DNA of 64,000 nt, taken from the NCBI GenBank assembly GCA_963575745.1, contig CAUYUJ010015512.1:86003-150002 (forward strand), read 5' to 3'. Position 1 is the stretch's first letter. Each line of letters opens with the position of its first letter. A model generated the notes under the pieces. That model had not been told where the DNA came from, made no database searches, and was given only the letters and a program-made list of their open reading frames with translations. The stretch comes from Prorocentrum cordatum. Taxonomy: Eukaryota; Sar; Dinophyceae; Prorocentrales; Prorocentraceae. The position numbers and the translations under genes were made by a program. Of this stretch, positions 54,151 to 64,000 are shown in pieces.

Positions 54151-54338
54151 CTGCATAACATAAACTGTCGGTCCGCGCGGATTTCTTCGATCGGGCCTGG
54201 ACCCCCCTCCCAAGCGCGCGGGCCTGGACCCCCCAAGCGCGCGGAGCGCGCCAGGGGCGGCGCCGGAGGCACCGCCGGGGGGGCCCAACGCCCATCCAAG
54301 AAGTCCGCGCGGAGCGCCCAAAGGTTCTGTTCATGCCG
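54151..54338. mobile_element. Family 4 TIR element, long copy
   Basis: Arms CTGCATAACATAAACTGTCG and, complemented, GCGCGGAGCGCCCAAAGGTT extend past GATTTCTTCGATCGGGCCTG. The core repeats CCTGGACCCCCCAAGCGCGC and has GGCGGCGCCGGAGGCACCGC. Confidence 0.7.
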
Positions 54339-54998
54339 TATGTTCTGCTTCGCTTCTCCTCCCTCTCAGAGCCCCCACCCTCAGCGAGGCGTGACAAGAG
54401 CATGAGATGCACACGTGGGGATCTCCGCGTCGAGCATCGCTTATGTAGTTTTTTTTGTCCGATTCCCCTCCCCGACCTGCGGCGCAGGCGAAGCCGCGGG
54501 TGACCGTCGCTCAAGGAGGCCGTCATTGCGCGACCAGCATCGCACCTGTCTCGAGTCGGTGCGACGGTCTGGCTGCAGTGCAGGCAAGCAGTCTGCGGCC
54601 AAAGCCAACACCGCGGCCCCCTGGACGCACAGCGCCGATAAGACGGAGGTGGATTGAAAATTCCCGCACCCATCCTGCACGCATCATCCACGCACAAGGG
54701 TGAGCACGGCCCCCAGTTCTCGGAGGCGACGACGGGGGCGAGTAGCCAAAGGGCGGGCATGTCATGCAATGATCCCTCTGGGAGACTCGCCGAAAACATG
54801 AACGATCGGCGCCCCTGGATATACGTGCATCGCTCTCTCCTGGGCTACTCGCCCCCATCGTCGCCTCCGAAGCTCGCAACTCCGCCCTCGCGTCGCGCGA
54901 GCGCTTGCGCGGTGCGCGTTCGCGCGGTCTCACGTTTAGTCTTCGCGCGGCGCGCGCGAATCCAAATGCCCCTGCTGAACCCGTGCGAGCGCCCTGAG
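54339..54998. other. Intergenic, inverted pair near 54.72 and 54.85 kb
   Basis: TTCGGAGGCGACGATGGGGG-like sequence occurs inverted at about 54718-54790 and 54835-54875 (GGGCGAGTAGCC versus GGCTACTCGCCC), forming a possible hairpin. No gene. Confidence 0.45.
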
Positions 54999-55204
54999 AG
55001 GCCTCCCACAGGGGGTCCGAGCAGGTGGGGTCGGAGGATCGCGCCGCATCACCGATGCATCGGCGACGCACTGGCGACGTCGGCGATGCGCTGGCGACGT
55101 CGGGGTGGAGAACATCGGGCTACACATCGCGCCACATCGCCGATGCATCAGCGATGCGGCGTGATCCCCTGGCCCCACCTGCCCGGACCCCATCTGGGAG
55201 GCCC
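54999..55204. mobile_element. Family 6 TIR element, best copy
   Basis: Arms of about 65 bases: AGGCCTCCCACAGGGGGTCC, GAGCAGGTGGGGTCGGAGG, CGCCGCATCACCGATGCATC. The right arm is the complement with about 80 percent identity. The centre holds CTGGCGACGTCGGCGATGCG repeats. Confidence 0.8.
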
Positions 55205-57115
55205 GGAGGCACCGACCCGCTCCTCAACACGAGGCGCGAGGCCCGCGGCGCGGGGGTGCAGGGGGGGCGGGCAGGCGCAGGTCGGCGGCTCAAGGATGGG
55301 GTCCTGAGGGATGGGGTCCCAAGGCTGGGAGGGGTCCCCACAGGGGTGGGTTGGCGCTGCCTGAGGCACCTCGTCCTCAGGACCCCGACCCTGAACCTGC
55401 GAGCAGGGGCGCCAGCGGGCGCCACGCGCCGGCGCGTCGCAGGGCGGCGGCGGCGGCGTCGGGGCGCGAGGAGCCCGGCTCCCAAGAACGCATCGAACTT
55501 CGAAGCCCGCGGTGGTGCTGCTTCTGGCAATTGTCGGCCTCTGGGGGCCCGCTTCTCGACTCCCCCCGCCCGGGGGCCGTAACAAAATCGCCCCGGGGCG
55601 AAAAGCTGCCCAGGATTAGCCCAGGAGGGGTCTGGGGGCAGGTCTTGAACGGACCTCGACGCCTCTCCCTGGCGGCGCCGGCATCGGGGCGAGATACCAA
55701 GGATCGAGGTTCGATGGTCGATCTCCCCCGCCCTCCTCCACCACCTCCTCAGCCTGCTTAAGCATGCTCCTCTTGCGCCTCGACCTGGTCCTGGTCCTGC
55801 TCCTTCCCCTCTTCGCAGAGGGCTCTCATAGCACCTCCGATACCTCGGTCGTCGCGAAATGTGCATCCCTGGAACGCTCTCGGCGTGGCGAAGCTGCTGG
55901 CAGGCATCCTGGGGCGAGACGGCCTCCAACGGCTAACGAAAATCTGCCAAGACCTGGCAGCCTGGAGGTCAGGAGGCGAGCGTCGATCTCGGGATCGAGG
56001 GCCAGGAACCAGGGGTCGGGGGGATCCCGGTGCTGCTCTCGGGCGCCTCTCTACTCTGGCGTCGCGGGGCGGCGGCGGCACCTTCGGGGCAGGCTACCGA
56101 GGATCGAGGGTCGAGGATCAAGGATCGAGGATGGAGGGTCGATGATGAAGTGTAGAGGGTTTAGGACCTCGGGTCAAGGCGCTCCAGTCCTGGCCCAACG
56201 CGGTGCTGCTGCCGTCTGGCGCCACTTCCGCTGGCGCCGCGGGTGGGCGGCGACTTCGGGGCAGCGCTGCCGAGCATCGAGGATCGGTCGCCGCGGAGGG
56301 GCCTCGAACTTCGGAGCTCGCGAAATGGCCTGCCATGCTCAGTAGACTGTCCGGGATGAAGCAGAACTGCCCACGTTGGATCCGGGAAGAGTCGGGGCGG
56401 GCGGTTCTGGGCGGACTTCAGCGCCCCCCTCCCGGGCGTCCGCCCACGCCTGGCCAGGGCCATCCTGGGCCCTCTGCGACGGTGCACGGTCGAAGCATGC
56501 GGCCAGAGCGTGGGCAAAAAGCGTGAACCCCTTATCGCCGAGGGTGTAAGGACAAGTCGAGATGCCCAATGGGGAAGAGTATGAGGGTACCCGACCCCTC
56601 CCAAGCAGGGCTGCTCTCATCCCTCGTGCCGGCTGTACGGCAGGTCCGTACCGCGACCACGTGCGGGCTTTTTGTCCGACACCGCGCGGATCGAGGCCCA
56701 TCACGATGATGGCCCATCGGCTGCACGCAGGAGGAGCCTTCGGCGCGCGGCTTTTGGGGGTCCAGCGGGGGGGAAGAGCCAGACCCAAACGCGCAGGCCA
56801 TGGATATCGCATCGCATTCCGCGATCGGGGGACCCCCGTGTGGTCCATGGTCCCACGTCAAAGGCCACTCCCTCCGGCGAAGGGCCACTTCTACGCACAG
56901 CCGAGGCCCAGGCCTCCGACGTCGTGACTTTCCAGTCTCGGCGATGCTCCTCGACTTCGGCCTCCTGGGGGGACCGCTTCTGGGCACTGGGGGCCAGCAG
57001 AGGCGGACCTGCGGCGAGAAGACTGCCCGCTCCGCACAGCGGTCGGGCGCCGAGGGTCGGTGAGGGAGGGTCGAGCAGCGAATCGATTGCCCTGGCGTCT
57101 GGCGCACGTTCCTGA
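55205..57115. other. GC-rich DNA, no gene called
   Basis: Several frames are open on both strands. One minus frame near 56345-56600 reads LGISTCPYTLGDKGFTLFAH but lacks borders. ATCGAGG/GGATCGAGG words recur at 55.69, 56.10 and 56.28 kb. I cannot assign coding. Confidence 0.35.
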
Positions 57116-57298
57116 AGGCTCCCAGATGGGACCTGAGCAGATGGGGCCAGAGGACCGTGCCGCATGGCCGATGCCCCGCCGATGCAGCGGCGACGTCGGG
57201 GCGGAGAACACCGGGGCCCAGATCTTGCCGTATCGCCGATGCGTGGGCGATGCGGCGCGATCCACCGATCCCATCTGCTCCGGCGATTTAGGAGGCCT
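57116..57298. mobile_element. Family 6 TIR element
   Basis: AGGCTCCCAGATGGGACCTG at the left, CCATCTGCTCCGGCGATTTA then GGAGGCCT at the right. CGGCGACGTCGGGGCGGAGA is central. Confidence 0.7.
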
Positions 57299-57664
57299 GG
57301 AATTTTCCAGAACTCCAAACCCGAAACACCCTCCGATCAACACTTTTTCAAATGCGCGGCCTGAGAAGTCCCGACCCCTTCCCTGTGGGTGGCGCTTCGT
57401 CCGGGAATCATTTTTTATGTGAAGCCGCACAACCGTTTAGAAATTAGAACGCAGGCTGTCTGAAGGGACAGCATATTCGAAGACACCGAGGCCATAGATA
57501 AATTTGCGCCGCAGGACCTGCGCGCTGGACTGAACGCCGCGGAAAGTTCGACGCGGTTAAAAAAAAACGACGGGGGCCTCCCTCTGCCTCAATGTCCCCG
57601 TCAGGGCGGATGCCATCACGCTGTGCGTACCGTCCGCTGGCGTCGCCAGTGCCGCCGCTCATCT

Positions 57665-57967
57665 TCACCAGGGCCCGAAGAACCCGTTGTTGTTCGCGAG
57701 CACCGACCCGAAGAAGAGGATGGTCATGGAGATCACGTACGTGCTCTCGCTCACGTCTCCCAGGCTGACACCCGAGCGCGGCGGAGGGGTGGTCGTCACC
57801 GGCGCTCCGCCGAAGAACTGCATCTCCACCGAGGGGGCGCGCTGGCCCGCCCGGAGCCCCGCCTGGGCCGGGGAGGCGCCGACGAAGGACAGCGCGAGGG
57901 AGCCCACCAGCAGGGCCGCACAGACGGCGACAGCGCAGGCGACGAGAAGGGACGCGGAGCGGGCCAT
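57665..57967 (-). CDS. Small plastid-targeted membrane protein, unidentified photosystem-type subunit
   Basis: 100 codons from ATG 57967-57965 to TGA. Residues 5-27 are a hydrophobic signal-type segment. Phe28 starts SFVGASPAQAG, like the FVAP-type motif after the signal peptide of peridinin-plastid proteins. A short transit-like stretch to about residue 50 (LRAGQRAPSVEMQ) follows. The mature part has a Thr/Pro linker, then one membrane helix (TYVISMTILFFGSVLA, 76-91) and the C-terminus NNNGFFGPW. That is the layout of a low-mass thylakoid subunit, with membrane anchoring its likely topology. I do not recognise the family. No intron. The ATG is the first after a spliced-leader relic 84 bases upstream, which fixes start and strand. 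Confidence 0.75.
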   Translation of the reverse strand: MARSASLLVACAVAVCAALLVGSLALSFVGASPAQAGLRAGQRAPSVEMQFFGGAPVTTTPPPRSGVSLGDVSESTYVISMTILFFGSVLANNNGFFGPW

Positions 57968-58050
57968 CGCGAGGTCTGCCGACTGCCAAGAGCGGAGCGA
58001 GCGCGTGGGGCGATGCCACCAGCGGGGTCGCCGATCTTCAGTCGAAGCGG

Positions 58051-58072
58051 CTTGAACCAAAATGGCTACGGA
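58051..58072 (-). promoter_or_regulatory. Dinoflagellate spliced-leader relic
   Basis: On the minus strand these 22 bases match the dinoflagellate spliced leader at every position but one: TCCGTAGCCATTTTGG then TTCAAG, where the leader has CTCAAG. It immediately precedes the 5' leader of the small plastid-type gene. Genomic leader relics arise when a trans-spliced mRNA is reverse-transcribed and reinserted. A present-day acceptor could be the CCAG just upstream (near 58083). Confidence 0.88.
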
Positions 58073-58139
58073 TTCCGTGCTGGAATCACGTTTGATGGCC
58101 TGGGGCCCGATGATATAGGGCCCAGATTCCTACATTGAG

Positions 58140-58365
58140 GACAAGCGCCCGGATTGAACAAACGGTGTGGTGTCCAGAACCGTGTGGTGACAGACCGCGT
58201 GGTGACCTCGGACACCCCAACGACCTCACCGCGCGGTCCGCCACCGCACGGTTTGGGGACCTCGGAGGCCCACATCGCTCGAGGCATCCTCGGAGAACAA
58301 CTCGAATTACAAAACCGCGCGGTGTTCCCGGATGCCCACGGGTGCGGCAACTCGTGGGAGCCTCC
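58140..58365. repeat. CCGCACGGT-rich dispersed repeat
   Basis: Recurring GTGTGGTG, CCGCGTGGTGACC and CACCGCACGGTTTGGGGACC words, spaced 20-40 bases, matching 25390-25560 in order. Upstream flank of the spliced-leader relic. Confidence 0.55.
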
Positions 58366-58388
58366 CGTCCCGTTGTGTTGGCTCTTAC

Positions 58389-58500
58389 GAGTCGACGCTA
58401 ATCGACTCTAAATCGATGCTAATCGACTCTACTCGGCGCTAATCGACACTGAGTCAACCATATCCCATCGGTTAGCAGACGCTACTCGACGCGAATTTAC
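58389..58500. repeat. CTAATCGACTCTA tandem words
   Basis: CGACGCTAATCGACTCTA repeats about seven times with substitutions, period near 14 bases. Confidence 0.7.
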
Positions 58501-58679
58501 TCTGGAGGTGGACTTGCGAGGGTATCCGCCACCGTGCCTCTGGGCACGGAGTGGGCGTGTCCTCAGGTCCTTTACCCAATCCCTGGGACCTCAGTCCTCA
58601 GTCCTGAGGAGTCTTTGAGGGGCCTGGGCCACAAATTCCGAATTCTCCCGGGGCTTGGCGCGGTTCCCCTGGGCTCCCC

Positions 58680-59085
58680 GCGTGACTGGTTGGGGTCCGA
58701 CAGGGCCCCAAGACGGGCCAAGAAGGCAAGAAGCCGCCAAGATCGTCCAAGAGGGCCCCGAGACGCCAAATGATCGCTCCAAAACGCTCAAGATGGCCCC
58801 AAGACGGCCAAAGAGGCATCCAAGAGGCCTCCCAAGAGGCCTCCTAGAGGCCTCCCATGAGGGCCCCAAGAGGCACAAATCATTGACATCCCCCAGGCGT
58901 TTGGAATTGTTTTTGCTTTTTCGCCATTTCGGCTTTCCGACGGCCCAAGACGGCCCAAGAGGCCCCCAAGATCGCCTCAATACGGTTCAAGAGGCCTCTA
59001 AGAAGGCCTCAAAACTGCCCAGGAGCACACCAAGATTACACAAGAGGCGCTTCAAGCAGCCCAAGAGGGCCCCAACTCACTCACT
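58680..59085. repeat. Composite repeat D, CCAAGA 12-mer part
   Basis: CAAGACGGCC/CAAGAGGCCT 12-mers interrupted by TTTTTGCTTTTTCGCCATTT near 58905. It ends in a CTCA tetranucleotide run (59074-59160). The head is missing. Confidence 0.65.
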
Positions 59086-59454
59086 CACTCACTGATGCCA
59101 TACGCCATGACTCACTCACTCACTCATGCCCACTCACTCACGCCACTCACTCACTCATCCATGCTATTCTCACCGCTTGTGCTGGAGCGGCGGCACGACG
59201 GGGAGGATGAGGAGGAGAAGGAGGAGGAGGAAGGAGGAATGATAACTAGCTGGCGAATGATGCGTACGTCGCCTGGAACGTATCTGGCCAAAGGCTGCAG
59301 ATAGGACGCCAAGACACCGGGCATCACATGCAAAGTATGTGAACAGGCTACAAGATGCCACTCCTAATCGGGTTCATCATCATGCTTTGCAATACGTTCA
59401 GCAGTACTTCGCCACTCGATGGGGTCCTGCAGGCGCTGTGACCAAGTATTTCCC

Positions 59455-60115
59455 AAAAGGGGCCCAAGGGAGGGAAAACGAACCAAAAATCCTAGCCTTC
59501 CGCCCAAAGAGGCTCCCAGGAGGCCCCCACAAGGGCCCAGGAGGCCCCAAGAGGCTCCCAAGAGGCCCCCAACAGGCCCCAAGATGCCTAAAAGAAGCCC
59601 CAAGAGGCCCCTAAACCCTAAACTGCCCCCAGGAGGCTTCGAACTGCCTCCAAGAGCCCCACGAGATCGCAACAAACATCCGATAGGCTTCACACCCATA
59701 ACCCAAGCACGGTGGCGAGATGGGCCGAATACCATTAGATCCGCCGCCCCCTGTCGATACACCGCAAGGGTGCCTGGCGTGCTGAACCCTCTCGGTTTGG
59801 GTTTTGGTTCTTTTTCCAAAAGAACTCCCCCTGGGGCTCCGGCCCGTCCCGCTGGCCACGCGGAAACTGCACAAATCAATGCCTGTTCCGCCCCAAGATG
59901 GTCCAAAATGGTCCCAACACGGCCAAGATGGCCCAGGATGGCCGCCAAGATGCCTTCAACACAGCCAAGATGACCCCTCCAAGACGGCCAAGATGGCCCC
60001 AAGATGCACCCAAGACGGCCCAAGATGGCCTCAGTATGGTCTCAGACGGCCCAAAAGGCCCGCAAGAGGCCTCCAAGACGGTCCAAGAGGCTTCCAACAG
60101 GTCCTCCAGGAAGGC
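59455..60115. repeat. CCAAGA 12-mer array with CATCCGATAGG block
   Basis: 12-mers on both sides of a block (about 59665-59830) containing ACATCCGATAGGCTTCACAC and CCAAGCACGGTGGCGAGATG, which recurs at 63385-63445. Confidence 0.65.
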
Positions 60116-60289
60116 CCGACGAGGCCACGAAATCGAAACCTCTGGGAATCTTTGGATGTGCCCCCATCTACTTTCGTTTTTTTCTGAAGAAGCGGTAGGA
60201 TGAACAAACCGAAACTACTAACACAACAGACATGCACGTGATGAAACACTGACAACCCTAGAACTTGTTATTCGATGAGGTCTCTTCTC

Positions 60290-60640
60290 CATCGTCACCA
60301 TCATCGTCCCCAGTATCATCCTCATGAACATCATCGACATCAACAGCATCATCCTTATCAACAACACCATCCTCAGCATCATCATCGTCGTCATCATCAC
60401 CATCATCTTCGGCGCATCGTCATCGTCATCGTCATTTTCATCGCCATCGCCATCGTCATCGCCATTGTCATAGTCATCGCCATCGTCATCATCATCAGCA
60501 CGACCATCATGAGCATAACTCACTGGTATCACCATCATCATAAGCAGCAGCACCAGCATCAACATCAACGTCAGCATCATCACCACCATCATAACCAACA
60601 AAATTATCATCGACAACATCATCAACATGATCATGTCCGC
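60290..60640. repeat. Degenerate CAT/ATC triplet region
   Basis: Imperfect CATCAT and CATCGTCAT triplets; a smaller patch lies at 60925-61045. Confidence 0.75.
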
Positions 60641-61479
60641 CGACCCCTTGTGGGTCTCTGGGAGTGTGAGATTTATATTGTCCTTCCTAAAGAAAATAAG
60701 TTCTACCACCCTCCCCCTTTGGACTAAGAAATCAACACTTTGTCAACATTGCCATAACATGCTACCCAATGTGCTCCGCGCGCACATGTCGAAATCGCGT
60801 CGAACGCCCTCGCGCGCGTGTTGGGGTGAGACGATCCACGCCAAATAATACCATGCGGGCCACTCTCGCGCGTCTGCCGCGCGCATGTGGAATTCCTTCC
60901 AAAACCTTCATCCCCGACGCGAAGACGCCGTCATCGTCGTTGGCGTGATCGGCATCGGCGCCGTCATCGGCACTATCATCATCATCGTGCCTGCACTTGT
61001 CGTCACCAACGTCGCCACTATCATCGTCATCGTGTCTACAACTGCCGAGGGCGCCATGAGACCGCACCAGCCCAATCCGCCGACTCGCATCCAAATGCCC
61101 GCTGACATGTGCCGAGCGGTCAACACCACCGCGGCCTCGTCGGTCGCGCCAAACTACCTGGCCGCTGCGCGCGCGCGTATGCGCGCGCCCTCATGCGCGG
61201 GCTGGCGCGGCCGCGGAGATGCACCAGCCAACGCCAAGCACTCATCGCATTCGCCGCCGAATGAGGTTCGGTTTTGCAAACCAAGGTGCGGGTGGATGGG
61301 TGGGATGTTTGCGCGAGCAGCGGAGTGGACAACTCACTGCGAACAGGAATTGCCCCCCCCATAATCACCCCCAGTGGCCCCAAACCTCGATGTTGTCCCC
61401 CCCTGGGCACTGCACGACCCCCGCTTGAACGCGTCATGGGGGAACGGATGGCCTCACCAAGGGCCGAAAGGGCCAAGGG
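60641..61479. other. Intergenic, no gene seen
   Basis: GCGCGC-rich words near 60.78-60.89 and 61.15-61.20 kb. No supported gene. Confidence 0.4.
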
Positions 61480-62060
61480 CCCCTAAAGACGGTCCAAGAG
61501 GGCCCCGAATCGCCGAAAGATCGAGACGAGACGCCCAAGGTAACATCCAGACGGCCCAAGATGCCTCCAAGACGCCCCCAGAAGCCCCCAACAGGCCCCC
61601 CAAGAGGGCCCTAAGAAACACAAGTCTCCCAATCCCACCAGCCCTTTGGGCGTGAGTGGTTTAGAGAGCCCGCTCTGTTCTCAACCCCCTTCTTCCCCTT
61701 CGGGGAGGGGTTTACCCCTCCCCCTACCCCCTCCCCCTGGGCCTGGAGAGGTCCTTCCGCGGGTGGTCGGAGGGGTCTTTTTCTACTCCTGGGAGGGCTA
61801 AACTTCGACACCCCTCACGAGGATCGTGGCCCCGACGGGGGGGGGGGAGAAAAACGCTCGCCCCATCTGTGATCGATCGCCCGAAAGATGACCCCAAGAT
61901 ACTTCCAGACCCCTCCCAAAGAGCCCCAAGAGGGCCCTAAGAGCGCCCCGGGAGAGCCCGCAAAGGGCTCCGAGACCTCCAACATATCGCCCAGAAGGCC
62001 CTAGTATATCCCCAAGATGTCTCCACATATCGCCAAGAAGGCCCTAGTAGATCCCCAAAC
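61480..62060. repeat. Composite repeat E, 12-mers and head
   Basis: CCAAGAGGGCCC 12-mers, then the head at 61634-61755 (CCCACCAGCCCTTTGGGCG, CGGGGAGGGGTTTACCCCTC). A degraded block near 61.80 kb and more 12-mers run up to the microsatellite. Confidence 0.68.
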
Positions 62061-62063
62061 ACT

Positions 62064-62895
<832 letters not shown>

Positions 62896-62934
62896 TACTA
62901 CGACGGCTACTGCAATTGCTATGAAAAACACGAC

Positions 62935-63010
62935 TGTCGGCATGCTTCGCTGGAGTTGCTGTTTGGGGATGGACTGGTGGGGATACGCGAAGCGTGAAGA
63001 ATTCCCTGTG
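62935..63010. repeat. Composite-repeat tail
   Basis: GGCATGCTTCGCTGGAGTTG then GGACTGGTGGGGATACGCGA and AGCGTGAAGAATTCCC, matching the tail of copy A. It again follows a trinucleotide microsatellite directly. Confidence 0.65.
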
Positions 63011-63059
63011 GGAAACGTATGATGTTTGCGCATTCGCCTCTTGGGCGTTCACCACAACC

Positions 63060-63450
63060 ACGATGGTCCGAGAGGCGTCCAAGATCGCCCCAAAACGGCC
63101 CACGCGGCACCCAAGAGGGCTCCAAGACGGCCCAATAGGGCCCCAAGACGGCCCAAAAAATCCCTAAGACGCCCCAGAAAGGGCTCCAAAACGGTGTTTA
63201 GATGGGGCCCAAAAGGGGAACCCGAACGGACATTTCGAGCCTTCGGTTTTAAGGCACCCCCAGGTTGCCCAAAGAAACCCACAGACAACCCAGAGGGGGC
63301 TCCAAAAAAACCCACGAGGCCTCCATGAGGCAAGAGGTAGAACAACTGATTCCAGGGCGCCCCCGAGGGGCCTCCCACTAGACCCATCAACCATCCGATT
63401 TGCCTCAGACCCACAACCCAGGCACGGTGGCGGGGCGCCAAGAATGAGGA
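63060..63450. repeat. CCAAGA 12-mer array with CATCCGATTTG block
   Basis: 12-mers to about 63330, then ACCATCCGATTTGCCTCAGA and CCCAGGCACGGTGGCGGGG, the partner of the block at 59.67-59.73 kb. Confidence 0.6.
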
Positions 63451-64000
63451 ATGACGCGGATCCAGAACAGTGGCCCACGCTCGGAAGAGAGCGCGGCAAG
63501 AACGAACGACACTGGTGCAGACCAGCGTAACGGCCCAGCTCAGACCAGATGGATCACCCTGTAGCCTCTGCCTTGTCGCGTGTCTGGACACATGCAATGC
63601 AACCCGCATCCGCCTACCCATTCGGGGTCTCCAGACGTGTAAGATTCGCCCCCTGAACGGCCCAAAATGCCCCCAGAACAGCTCGAGGGTGGCCCCGAAG
63701 AGCCCGAAGCCCGCCCCCCCAAAGAAACAAGACGACATAAGTACGCCCCTGGACAACAATAGGAGGCCCCCAAGTCGGTAAAAGGGTCGAAAGATGTGGC
63801 GCAAGCCAATAGAATCTCAACCGCTATGTATTTGCCTCTTATCTTCCGTTTCAATGCTTCTGATCGTTCTTAAAAACTACTGAGCCTGCCGAGGCCTTCG
63901 CGCGGCTTCCAGCCGCACGTGCAAATATGTTGTGCCGCTGGCTGTTAGCCGAAACACACATGGTGCAACGGTTGAAACATAACTCTGCGGCGGCGAGGTA
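63451..64000. other. Intergenic, no gene seen
   Basis: Unique-looking sequence to the window end. No exon, element end or RNA gene was recognised. Confidence 0.4.

Noticed and set aside
56800-57063. Plus-strand peptide GGPPCGPWSHVKG, resembling the catalytic motif of cytosine methyltransferases
   Set aside because: No other methyltransferase motif lies within range, codons are not gene-like, and frames on the other strand are equally open.
58060-58554. TTG-initiated extension of the plastid-type ORF upstream of its ATG
   Set aside because: The extension lies in the leader between the spliced-leader relic and the first ATG; it would destroy the N-terminal signal peptide.

Overview
The window reads as nuclear DNA of a dinoflagellate. 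Three things point there. A 22-base dinoflagellate spliced-leader relic (one mismatch) lies just upstream of a small gene near 57.7-58.1 kb. A minus-strand gene has tiny exons joined by AG|G-bordered introns, several with GC donors. The rest is GC-rich, gene-poor and crowded with microsatellites, tandem repeats and short inverted-repeat elements. Nothing looks bacterial: no operons, no ribosome binding sites, no CRISPR. The genus cannot be fixed from the sequence.

Region by region. 0.9-2.1 kb is a 12-mer array followed by an ATC microsatellite. 2.8-18.2 kb (minus) holds the 3' part of a multi-exon gene. Ten exons can be placed; most join in phase, and together they encode about 470 residues of helical ARM/HEAT-like repeats, ending at a stop at 2789. 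A further candidate exon is at 19.8 kb. Its introns hold short terminal-inverted-repeat (TIR) elements of several families, usually 18-130 bases upstream of the next exon. Some introns are little more than one such element, which is the signature of introners. Embedded in the long intron between 6.1 and 14.8 kb are a composite repeat, a 138-base tandem repeat and a 150-base satellite.

20.1-21.1 kb is a kilobase trinucleotide array with homogeneous blocks. 21-41 kb has no gene I can defend except a weak small basic ORF at 32.6-32.8 kb. It is mostly dispersed repeats and pyrimidine-rich DNA. 42.1-45.2 kb is a direct duplication of about 1.7 kb ending in AAC repeats, followed by an AT-rich 248-base tandem repeat. 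48.8 kb carries a near-perfect foldback between 21-base direct repeats. 50.3-51.6 kb holds a RanBP2-type zinc-finger gene with an in-frame TGA, plus a second coding-like ORF just downstream. 57.7-58.0 kb (minus) is an intronless gene for a 100-residue protein with a plastid-type leader and one further membrane segment. 58.7-63.3 kb is again composite repeat, including an 800-base CTA/CGA microsatellite.

The protein genes do not form a pathway. The common theme is invasion of the genome, and of one gene's introns, by short non-autonomous elements. At least ten inverted-repeat families can be told apart by eye. No transposase, reverse transcriptase, tRNA or rRNA gene was recognised.
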